Shown in pieces: positions 1 to 5,865 of a stretch of DNA of 5,865 nucleotides (positions are counted from its first letter, which is position 1; each line of letters begins with the position of its first letter). Both the position numbers and the translations under genes were made by a program. This DNA comes from Bacteroidales bacterium (GTDB lineage: Bacteria; Bacteroidota; Bacteroidia; Bacteroidales; UBA1556): the NCBI GenBank assembly GCA_029935325.1, contig JAOZKO010000182.1, forward strand, positions 1-5,865, in the 5' to 3' direction. The notes under the pieces were generated by a model. That model saw nothing but the letters and a program-made list of their open reading frames with translations, was not told the DNA's origin and made no database searches.

Positions 1-119
1 TTTCGGGCTGGACAGAGAACTATATTAAAGTACGAACAACTTACCGCCAGAATCTTGAAAATATGATAGTGGATGTAAGTCTAAAAGAATTGAATCTAGA
101 GGGAGTATTTTTGGTTTAA
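1..119 (+). CDS. mtaB: C-terminal end of tRNA methylthiotransferase MtaB (partial, 5' end outside window)
   Basis: An open frame enters from the left edge (first full codon at base 3) and ends at TAA 117-119, giving 38 residues. It begins SGWTENYIKVRTTY and ends LNLEGVFLV. The 'G-[YFW]-T-[ED]-N-Y-[IV]-[KR]-V' start, then a short 'N-x-[IL]-V-x-V-x-L-x-E' strand pair and 'x-G-x-[FL]', is what I recall for the extreme C-terminal, TRAM-like tail of Bacteroidota MtaB. MiaB and RimO tails look different. MtaB is a radical-SAM [4Fe-4S] enzyme of the cytoplasm that adds a methylthio group to t6A37, giving ms2t6A37 in tRNAs reading ANN codons. None of the catalytic part is in view, so the call rests on tail similarity alone. 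The gene converges on the secreted-protein gene at 325-2019. Its stop is followed by an A/T-rich run with only a weak 5-bp inverted repeat (126-130 with 140-144), so its terminator is unclear. Confidence 0.66.
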   Translation, partial: SGWTENYIKVRTTYRQNLENMIVDVSLKELNLEGVFLV

Positions 120-188
120 TTTTTTAGAAAAAAGCGTATTTCTTTTCCTTGATAGACTTTTTAATAATAAGTTTTAATTTGGCTCACA

Positions 189-240
189 GGAATGATTCCA
201 GAGGAATCAAATAAATGTAGCCATGGGTGCAACCCATGGC
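189..240. repeat. REP-like double hairpin in the intergenic gap
   Basis: Two perfect short palindromes lie 10 bases apart. The first is TGATTCC (193-199), loop AGA, GGAATCA (203-209). The second is GCCATGGGT (220-228), loop GCA, ACCCATGGC (232-240). The hexamer AGGAAT also occurs twice, at 188-193 and 202-207. Paired hairpins of this form, one built on CCATGGGT/ACCCATGG and one on a 'ATTCC...GGAAT'-type core joined by a short A/T linker, are to my recollection scattered between genes in many Bacteroidota genomes, and resemble REP elements moved by RAYT (Y1-type) transposases. The family assignment is recall plus inference; the palindromes are directly visible. It sits between convergent genes, where REP elements are often found and can act as bidirectional transcript ends. 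No transposase lies in the window. Confidence 0.6.
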
Positions 241-262
241 GAATAATAAAAGATGTAATAGG

Positions 263-300
263 TTTTGGCACGAATTATTGACACAAAAACCGTGACAAAA
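263..300. repeat. Imperfect inverted repeat, possible 3' end hairpin
   Basis: TTTTGGCACG (263-272) pairs with CGTGACAAAA (291-300) with one mismatch in ten, leaving an 18-base loop. It begins 25 bases beyond the stop codon of the minus-strand gene ending at 325, so it could form in that transcript's 3' end. On the minus strand the stem is followed by CCTATTAC rather than a U-run, so it is not a classical intrinsic terminator. It may be part of the neighbouring REP-like element, since GGCACG-type words are also common in such repeats, or it may be a weak 3' stabilising hairpin. Confidence 0.35.
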
Positions 301-324
301 TAGATAATTAGTAAAAGCAAATTA

Positions 325-2019
325 TTAAAGAAGAATAAGCTTCCCACGTTTTATTTGAATATCCTCCTTTTTTATGGAGTAATAATAAATACCCTCTGAT
401 AAGTTTTTAATATTAATTTGATTAAATCCTTTTAAAATAGAAATTTGCATAACCTCTTGACCAAAAGAATTATATAGAATAAAATCAGCTTCTTTTATAT
501 CTAGTATGTCAATATTTATTATGTCGCTTGCGGGATTAGGATAGACCTTTACTTGCCCACTAAGTGTAGCCGAAGGTTGTATCCCAATACAAACCTGCAC
601 ATCAACCAAAACCGAATCATAGCTAATATTTCCCATTGTATCTACCACTTGCAAGAAATACCATGTAAGCGTATCTGGCCAAACTGTAGGATTGCCAACG
701 GCGGTATCCGAAATCATAAAGTTGGGTGACCATGCATAATCAATAAAACTGTAATGCTGCATGCCAATTTGCAGACTATCGCTTTTGCAAATTAGGCTAT
801 CAATTCCTGCTTGGGCATAGTAGCATGAGCCTACAATCATAATAGTAGAATCCAAAGCAATGGTATCACCTGCTGCATTGGTAATAAGTAATTGATAGTT
901 TTGATTTGCCATAGGATTACAAAGTGGCATACCCACTGTATCGCTACTAAGCCAAGTCGAGGGCAACCACTGATAATTCCAAAGAGGATTATTGGTGCTT
1001 CCCATCACAAATTGCTGCTCCACGCAAACCACCGTATCATTTTGCCCACAGTTGTTTACAAATACCGTAACCGAATCCATGGTTTTGGTATAAATATCAT
1101 CCGTAGCTTGCAAATAATAAGTGGTAGTAGTATCGGGCGAAGCCCATACCACACCACCGCTATCGTTGCTAAGTGTGGCAGCGGGCCACCATTCATAGAT
1201 ATAATCACCATAGTTATGGGTGCCCAAACGGGCTTTACCCCCACGGCAAATGGTCGTATCAGGGCTTGCATTAGCCGCTGGCGGCACGGTATCTGCGGGC
1301 CATAGGGCTACGTCGTCGAGGTAATAATAGGGTGTTATCCCCGAATATCCATAAATGGGAATAGGTGGAGTAAAAAGGAAATATGCGACACTATATGTGC
1401 GATAGTTAAAATCACCGATAATAAGATAATGTTCGTTTCCAGTGGCAACAAAAGTTCCTGTTATCTCATGCCAGTTAACCGTATCAGAGATATAGCCTGT
1501 TGTATCATATATTTGAGGCGTTAGGTTCAATCTTTGGGAAGTATTGTATTGACGAATGCTATCCGTAAAGTAAACTCCCATACTGTCAATCGAGTTATAA
1601 TAATAGGCATTATAATGAGTGTTAATGAATTGAAGCCCCGCATTAGAAACATAAACCCTAAATTTATAGGTCTTATTTGCAGTTAATTGTTGATTGATTG
1701 ATATGCCTATATATTCTCTGGCCCAATTTGCCCCAAAGGTTGCAAAACCTGCATAAGTTTCACCTGTTCTTGCATACTGGAATCCTGCAAAGTTATTAGG
1801 CGAAAAGAAATAAAAATACGTTGTAGAATCACAAGGATTAAAATAATCCGGAGTAGCATTAGTGGTGGGGTTATACCAACCAATAATATTATTAATAGCA
1901 GTGTCACTTTGAAAATGTAAACAATTAGAGAAATTCTCAGCACTACCGTTTACTATAAGATTCTGTGCTTTAATATTTAAGAAAAACAGAGAAAGTATTA
2001 TTAGAATGATATACTTCAT
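325..2019 (-). CDS. Secreted T9SS protein: jelly-roll domain, three Ig/PKD-like repeats, type A sorting domain
   Basis: Complete 564-residue protein, start ATG 2017-2019, stop TAA 325-327. Residues 1-19 are a Sec signal peptide (MKYI, hydrophobic core IILIILSLFFL, then NIKAQ) with probable cleavage after AQ. Residues ~20-241 form a beta-rich jelly-roll/CBM-like domain: it opens NLIVNGSAE, has a mid strand 'L-x-A-x-K-T-Y-K-F', then 'NWHEITGTFVATGNEHYLIIGDF', and closes YYYLDDVALWP. Residues ~251-324, 325-399 and 404-477 are three related Ig/PKD-like modules with Cys near both ends (258/324, 332/399, 411/477). Residues ~490-564 are a T9SS type A sorting domain (VYPNPA, LYNSFGQEV, the 'L-S-E-G-I-Y-Y-Y' strand, final RGKLILL). 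The product should cross the inner membrane by Sec and the outer membrane by T9SS, with the tail removed or used for surface anchoring. No catalytic residues are recognisable; glycan binding or adhesion is inferred. The start is preceded by TACTACAATT with no Shine-Dalgarno sequence, normal for this phylum; the frame upstream meets a stop at 2068-2070 with no better start. It lies 52 bases downstream of a larger gene of similar design. Confidence 0.93.
   Translation of the reverse strand: MKYIILIILSLFFLNIKAQNLIVNGSAENFSNCLHFQSDTAINNIIGWYNPTTNATPDYFNPCDSTTYFYFFSPNNFAGFQYARTGETYAGFATFGANWAREYIGISINQQLTANKTYKFRVYVSNAGLQFINTHYNAYYYNSIDSMGVYFTDSIRQYNTSQRLNLTPQIYDTTGYISDTVNWHEITGTFVATGNEHYLIIGDFNYRTYSVAYFLFTPPIPIYGYSGITPYYYLDDVALWPADTVPPAANASPDTTICRGGKARLGTHNYGDYIYEWWPAATLSNDSGGVVWASPDTTTTYYLQATDDIYTKTMDSVTVFVNNCGQNDTVVCVEQQFVMGSTNNPLWNYQWLPSTWLSSDTVGMPLCNPMANQNYQLLITNAAGDTIALDSTIMIVGSCYYAQAGIDSLICKSDSLQIGMQHYSFIDYAWSPNFMISDTAVGNPTVWPDTLTWYFLQVVDTMGNISYDSVLVDVQVCIGIQPSATLSGQVKVYPNPASDIINIDILDIKEADFILYNSFGQEVMQISILKGFNQINIKNLSEGIYYYSIKKEDIQIKRGKLILL
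589..1269 (-). repeat. Three tandem Ig/PKD-like modules within the 564-residue secreted protein
   Basis: The modules map to about 1048-1269, 823-1047 and 589-810. The first and third align well along their length: 'D-[TS]-x-I-C-[RK]-x', then 'G-x-x-x-Y-x-x-x-x-Y-x-W-x-P', 'P-D-T-x-T-x-Y-x-L-Q-x-x-D', and 'D-S-V-x-V-x-V-x-x-C'. The middle one keeps the Trp-x-Pro strand (YQWLPS) and the two end cysteines but has an extra Cys (367) and a shorter lead. The cysteine near the start and the one at the end of each module could form a disulfide once secreted, tying each Ig fold. Such modules usually act as stalks or spacers between a binding domain and the surface anchor. This is repetition at protein level; I see no long DNA-level repeat. 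Confidence 0.7.
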
Positions 2020-2031
2020 AATTGTAGTATT

Positions 2032-2064
2032 AAAAGCAGCTACCCAAAAAAGGTAGCTGCTTTT
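2032..2064 (-). terminator. Perfect 13-bp hairpin terminator after the large secreted-protein gene
   Basis: AAAAGCAGCTACC (2032-2044) and GGTAGCTGCTTTT (2052-2064) are perfect inverted repeats around a 7-base A-rich loop (2045-2051). Read on the minus strand, the stem begins 7 bases past the TAA of the large gene (2072-2074), and its 3' arm ends in UUUU followed by AAUAC. That gives an A-tail/stem/U-tail intrinsic terminator, palindromic enough to work in both directions. The downstream gene's ATG (2017-2019) begins only 12 bases past the stem, so the 52-base spacer leaves no room for a conventional promoter after the hairpin. It may be a leaky terminator or an attenuator that lowers expression of the downstream gene relative to the upstream one, or an RNA-processing/stability stem. 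Confidence 0.85.
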
Positions 2065-2071
2065 GAATTAT

Positions 2072-5000
2072 TTATTGTTTAATAAACTTACCGCTTTCCA
2101 TATTCATATTATAAAATACTTTATAAAAATAAATACCATTGGCTAAGGAGCTTATATCCATATTAAATAATTTTTTCTGAGAAAAATCTCGATGAATTAT
2201 TTCCTTACCAAAAATATCATAAATAATAATTTGAGTATTAGTATTTATATCCTCGGAAAACTCAAAAGTAATACTATTATTTGCAGGATTTGGATATACT
2301 TTAATTGAATTTTGAGCTTTTTCAGGCTCATTATCAATTATTCTCCCTTTGCGGATAATTGTGTTATTTGAGTTTGCCGCGACAAAGTCAAGTCCTAGCA
2401 TAATACGAGCCGTATATACCGCATGGCCACCCCCATTGGGATTCATCAATGCAATGCTTAATAATGTTGCCGTATCCTGCGGGCTAAAACTATAAATATG
2501 CCTTGCCCAAGTTTTATTGTAAATGGAATATACCTGATAATTGTTTAATTCAGGTAAATTTTGTGGATTATAGATGCTTATTAGCTTATTTGTTTTGGTA
2601 GTATCACCTGAATAGGCTGCCTCTTTAATGGAATACAATATACCTAAGTTTTGAGTTTTAATAAAGTTGAAAAAACTTTTATAAATCAAATCATCAGCTG
2701 TTCCTAAGCTTAAATACGAGGGCTTTTGTAATAAACGCTCATAGGCATGCATGGCATAAAAATAAGTATTGGTATTGCTATATATATTAAAACTAACACC
2801 ATTGTTTTTAATATATGTTGCATTATAAGGCATAAGCATTTTAATAAGCTTTCCTACCTCATAATACCGAAGCGAATCAGCTGAAATAGTACTACTGATA
2901 TTTGCATTATAAGCCATAGGTGCTGCCGGGGTTTTAGGGCAACTAGCAGAATAACTGTAACTATTTGATGCAGTTTGGATACCAGTTAATGAATTTATGG
3001 GATAAACAGTATAAGGGACAATATTAAAAGCCCCATTGGGGTCATAAAACCAGTCGATAGGAAATTGAAGCACTCCATTGATACGGTCGTTTATATTATT
3101 TACCCATTGGTTGTCCCAAGGTGTATTTGGGGAGCCTGGGTCTCCTTGGTATCCAATATCAGCACCAATTTGGTTTGGTGGGCTGGCATTATCGTATCCA
3201 TCGAGGTATATACCGTAGTAGTTTCCCGTCATAGTGTTTAATCCTATGGTTGTGGGTAAATTCTCACCATCAAAATACATTGCTGAGGCGTAGTTGTTAA
3301 TGTGGTTTTTCTGAATATTTGCTCCTGTAATAAGATTGGCACGAATACCTACAATACTAGTCTTATGTAGTGCAATTGGCGAATAATTGGTAGTTGCAAT
3401 AGTATTATCAAAAACAATAGGTTGATCGAGGCTTTTCAAATCAATTCCAATAGCAGGAACAGTATTTAAAAGATCAACTGAAACATAGTTTGAAATAATT
3501 TTTGTTTCAGCAGCTTCGAAAATAGTAATTCCTTTAATAAAACGTGTTATAGAGTTTTCGCAAATACTGGTGCGTTCGGTAATATTATTTGTGCTAGAAG
3601 TATTATTGCCCAGTACAAAGATTCCATTAGAAGCAATATTACTTGAGCTGCTATAAGTTGTTAAGTTGTTTTGCTGAATAAATATCTCGCTCACTATATT
3701 GGAAATCGACATGCCAATACAATTAATAGGTACATCAATGGAGTTTTCAATAATATTTATTTTAGAATTTTGATTATCGAAAATATCAATGCCTCTCAAC
3801 ATATTTGTAATATCGTTTTTGCGTATATCCAAATTCATAGCTCCAATTGCTCTAATTCCATATTGTCCATTTGACGAACTAGTAATTTTAATGCTTTGAT
3901 TAGATTTTGCACCACCAATAATTACATCGGTTAAGTAATCAACATTAATAATATCAATAGCGATTTTATGATTAGTCATTTCAGCATTTCGCAATGTAAA
4001 ATCACTATCGTAGCTTTTTATGGCATAGTCCGAGCCATCAAATTTATTGAGAAAACTTGCTTGTTGAGAATTGCCTATTTGTATGCTTTGACTATTTTTT
4101 AGCAATTCGAAAAGTTGAATATCGCAATATGTATTAATGTTAATATATGGGAATAAAGACAAAGTGCCTCCAGTAAAACTACATGATTCAATACTTCCCT
4201 GGTGGTCTCCTGAATAGCTTTTTACTAATATAGATTTATAATTTTTAGTAAAAGAGCTACCTTTTATTGTATAAATGCCTCCATCTAATGAAACAATGGC
4301 ATTTTTAGCATCCATAATATGGTCATCAGTAGAATTAAAAATGCCAAACCCATTTATATGTTGAATATAAATACCGTCCCACATATTCATTTGGTCGCAG
4401 GATAAGAAAGTAACATCCGTTGAATTTAGTACACCATCTTCTTCGATAATAATTTTTGCATCTCCTCCCATATGAACAGTTACAGAAGATAAATCTAAAA
4501 CAGAAGTAGGTGTTATTTTGAAATATCCTGATATGTAAATATCCCCAATATTAAAACCTAAGTTCCCGTTAAGTTCAAAATCGGAAAAATTACGTTGTGG
4601 GTCAGGCCCTTGGCAACAATCAAATATCTTAATAGTATCGTAAGTTGAGCAACCATTACCATAGGTAGCTTCTACAATAACATTCCAATGTGCTTCACCA
4701 TTTAGCGGATTTAAAGGGAATGAGGAAACATTAGAGTTAAAAGTTTGGGAAGAAATAGGATACCAAGTTATAGTTGGAATTACCCCTCCCGTTATTAAAG
4801 GCACCTCATATTTATAATTATATGTTACGGTACCGTTACCAACATAATTATCAATAGTAATATCAGGATCACCATTACATGTATGATTAGTATTTACGCT
4901 AATTTCAGGTTTTGCGGGTACTTGTAATATAGTAATAGTAGTACTCTCAGTTGCAACAGCACCAGCACTTGTTGTCATAACACATGTATATGTAGTACTT

Positions 5001-5865
5001 ATTTTTGGGTTTGCAATGAGATGCCCTGCATTAGTTGTCATTGTGAGGTCGATAGGATAAGAAGACCATTGAAGAGTAGTTGTAGAGGGATCACCTCCTG
5101 TACAATAATCAGCAGTAATATCTACCAACTCACCTTCACAAATTGGATTAGGAGTGTTTAATGTAAGTCCAAAACGCACAAACTTCACATTGTCAATATT
5201 TACAACTGCTGAAGTAGTGCTGTTTCCGATTGGTTTAAAGTGTAAATATTGGTAGTTGCCAGTTGCCATAGCTTGAGTATAGTTGACAATAATATCAATA
5301 GGTTGCCAGTTGGCATTTGAGTAATGGGCAGAACTAATCAGTATTCCTGTTCCACTTGTCGTGTTTTGTACATCACTTAGATAAATATCAAATGATGTTA
5401 AGTTATTGGGTAATTCAACTCTAGTGTCAAATAGTAAATGGTAACTGCCAGGTGTAATACTATTTCCGTTATTTAGTTTTGTATGAAATATTTCGCTATA
5501 AACAGAATATCCAGAGGCACGTAGAAAATAATTTCCGTTTTCAAGATGAATAGCAGGGGTTGAATAGCTTTTTCCCCATCCGCATACATGGTTGATTAGT
5601 GTTGGTACACTATTTAAATTATTAGGCAAGGGGTCTTTGAAAATTTGAAAAAACGGATCAAAAAAATTTATATTTTGATTAAGTGAAAAGTTTGGGTTGT
5701 TTGCCAAGTAGGTAAGAAGGCAATTTCCTAGTGTATTGAAATCACCATTTTGTATTAAATCACAATCTGGTAATGGACATGAAAGAGGTTGATTAGCTCC
5801 GCATGGTGTGCTTAGATATATTCCAAAGTATTCAGGGTTTCCTGTTGATGAAGATACTTTTAGAT
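2072..5865 (-). CDS. Giant secreted T9SS beta-helix protein (partial, N-terminus outside window)
   Basis: The frame is open from the window edge (5865) to TAA 2072-2074; 1,263 full codons are visible and no stop occurs upstream, so the start and signal peptide lie beyond the window. A TTG at 5705-5707 is not a credible start: it cuts off in-frame sequence containing CDLIQNGDFN, the opening strand of a domain. Counting from the first full codon, residues ~34-232 are a jelly-roll/CBM-like domain closing VNIDNVKFVRFG. Residues ~233-314 and 315-417 are Ig/PKD-like modules (NPICEGE...STTYTC; GNGCSTYDTIKIFDCC). Residues ~430-897 are a right-handed parallel beta-helix with N-x-I and G-I-x-[IVL] ladders (IRKNDI, INIIENSI, CENSITRFIKGITIF, IQKNHI, YYGIYLDG). 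A linker with GYQGDPGSPNTPWDNQW (~904-920) follows, then a helical module (~982-1164) with GGGHAVYTAR, and a T9SS type A sorting domain (~1186-1263: VYPNPA, IYDIFGKEI, LANGIYFYKV, GKFIKQ). Beta-helices of this type bind or cleave polysaccharides or serve as adhesin shafts; no catalytic site is evident, so I assign only surface or secreted glycan-binding/adhesin as inference. It is transcribed ahead of the 564-residue gene. Confidence 0.93.
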   Translation of the reverse strand, partial: LKVSSSTGNPEYFGIYLSTPCGANQPLSCPLPDCDLIQNGDFNTLGNCLLTYLANNPNFSLNQNINFFDPFFQIFKDPLPNNLNSVPTLINHVCGWGKSYSTPAIHLENGNYFLRASGYSVYSEIFHTKLNNGNSITPGSYHLLFDTRVELPNNLTSFDIYLSDVQNTTSGTGILISSAHYSNANWQPIDIIVNYTQAMATGNYQYLHFKPIGNSTTSAVVNIDNVKFVRFGLTLNTPNPICEGELVDITADYCTGGDPSTTTLQWSSYPIDLTMTTNAGHLIANPKISTTYTCVMTTSAGAVATESTTITILQVPAKPEISVNTNHTCNGDPDITIDNYVGNGTVTYNYKYEVPLITGGVIPTITWYPISSQTFNSNVSSFPLNPLNGEAHWNVIVEATYGNGCSTYDTIKIFDCCQGPDPQRNFSDFELNGNLGFNIGDIYISGYFKITPTSVLDLSSVTVHMGGDAKIIIEEDGVLNSTDVTFLSCDQMNMWDGIYIQHINGFGIFNSTDDHIMDAKNAIVSLDGGIYTIKGSSFTKNYKSILVKSYSGDHQGSIESCSFTGGTLSLFPYININTYCDIQLFELLKNSQSIQIGNSQQASFLNKFDGSDYAIKSYDSDFTLRNAEMTNHKIAIDIINVDYLTDVIIGGAKSNQSIKITSSSNGQYGIRAIGAMNLDIRKNDITNMLRGIDIFDNQNSKINIIENSIDVPINCIGMSISNIVSEIFIQQNNLTTYSSSSNIASNGIFVLGNNTSSTNNITERTSICENSITRFIKGITIFEAAETKIISNYVSVDLLNTVPAIGIDLKSLDQPIVFDNTIATTNYSPIALHKTSIVGIRANLITGANIQKNHINNYASAMYFDGENLPTTIGLNTMTGNYYGIYLDGYDNASPPNQIGADIGYQGDPGSPNTPWDNQWVNNINDRINGVLQFPIDWFYDPNGAFNIVPYTVYPINSLTGIQTASNSYSYSASCPKTPAAPMAYNANISSTISADSLRYYEVGKLIKMLMPYNATYIKNNGVSFNIYSNTNTYFYAMHAYERLLQKPSYLSLGTADDLIYKSFFNFIKTQNLGILYSIKEAAYSGDTTKTNKLISIYNPQNLPELNNYQVYSIYNKTWARHIYSFSPQDTATLLSIALMNPNGGGHAVYTARIMLGLDFVAANSNNTIIRKGRIIDNEPEKAQNSIKVYPNPANNSITFEFSEDINTNTQIIIYDIFGKEIIHRDFSQKKLFNMDISSLANGIYFYKVFYNMNMESGKFIKQ

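Noticed and set aside
126..144. Terminator for mtaB (AGAAA ... TTTCT)
   Set aside because: The stem is only 5 bp and nearly all A/T, too weak to separate from background in this AT-rich gap.
264..282. Sigma-54-like promoter (TTGGCACG ... TTGAC) on the + strand
   Set aside because: The -12 element reads GA instead of GC and the spacing is one base too long. No + strand gene follows, and the GGCACG is one arm of an inverted repeat.
892..1305. 137-codon open frame on the + strand inside the 564-residue gene
   Set aside because: It lies wholly antisense to a well-supported gene, in its GC-richer part. Its His/Arg/Ile-rich translation has no recognisable domain.
1707..1943. 78-codon minus-strand frame, hydrophobic at its start, in another frame of the secreted-protein gene
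   Set aside because: It is fully inside the jelly-roll coding region. The hydrophobic look comes from reading AT-rich codons out of frame.
2209..2216. Bacteroidota -7 box (TATTTTTG on the minus strand) as a promoter for the 564-residue gene
   Set aside because: It matches TAnnTTTG, but no -33 TTG element lies at the expected distance, such words are common in AT-rich sequence, and transcription from it would still meet the terminator hairpin.
3671..3874. 67-codon + strand frame opposite the beta-helix coding region
   Set aside because: It is antisense to the beta-helix ladder and low in complexity, with no initiation signal or family resemblance.
3173..4576. Possible pectate lyase, NosD or glycoside-hydrolase activity of the beta-helix
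   Set aside because: The fold-type repeats are clear, but I could not find a conserved catalytic Asp/Arg/Lys cluster or a family signature, so no enzyme name is given.

Overview
The window looks like a piece of an AT-rich Bacteroidota chromosome (class not resolvable). The reasons are two adjacent secreted proteins that end in type IX secretion system (T9SS) type A sorting domains, which are essentially confined to this phylum, A/T-rich leaders without a Shine-Dalgarno sequence, and a Bacteroidota-style MtaB tail at the left edge.

Layout, left to right. Bases 1-119 (+ strand) hold the last 38 codons of a gene that I read as mtaB, a tRNA methylthiotransferase. Bases 120-324 are a non-coding gap between convergent genes. 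It holds two small, perfect, closely spaced hairpins (193-209 and 220-240) that look like a dispersed REP-type element, followed by a longer imperfect inverted repeat (263-300). Bases 325-2019 (- strand) encode a complete 564-residue secreted protein: signal peptide, jelly-roll carbohydrate-binding-like domain, three Ig/PKD-like repeats and a T9SS sorting domain. Bases 2020-2071 are a 52-base spacer almost filled by a perfect 13-bp hairpin that looks like an intrinsic terminator. From 2072 to the right edge (- strand) runs a very large secreted protein. At least 1,263 codons are visible and its N-terminus lies outside the window. It has a jelly-roll domain, two Ig-like domains, a parallel beta-helix, a helical module and a T9SS sorting domain.

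The two minus-strand genes share a plan (jelly roll, then Ig-like modules, then sorting domain) and are probably exported by the same T9SS to the cell surface or medium, where they may bind glycans or act as adhesins. No catalytic site is recognisable in either, so substrate and role are unknown. The large gene is upstream in transcription. The hairpin between them suggests separate or attenuated expression of the smaller one.

I see no tRNA, rRNA, CRISPR array, insertion sequence or defence system. The points most worth checking are the REP-like double hairpin, the terminator placed directly before a start codon, the helical module before the sorting domain of the large protein, and the internal GC shift in the smaller gene.
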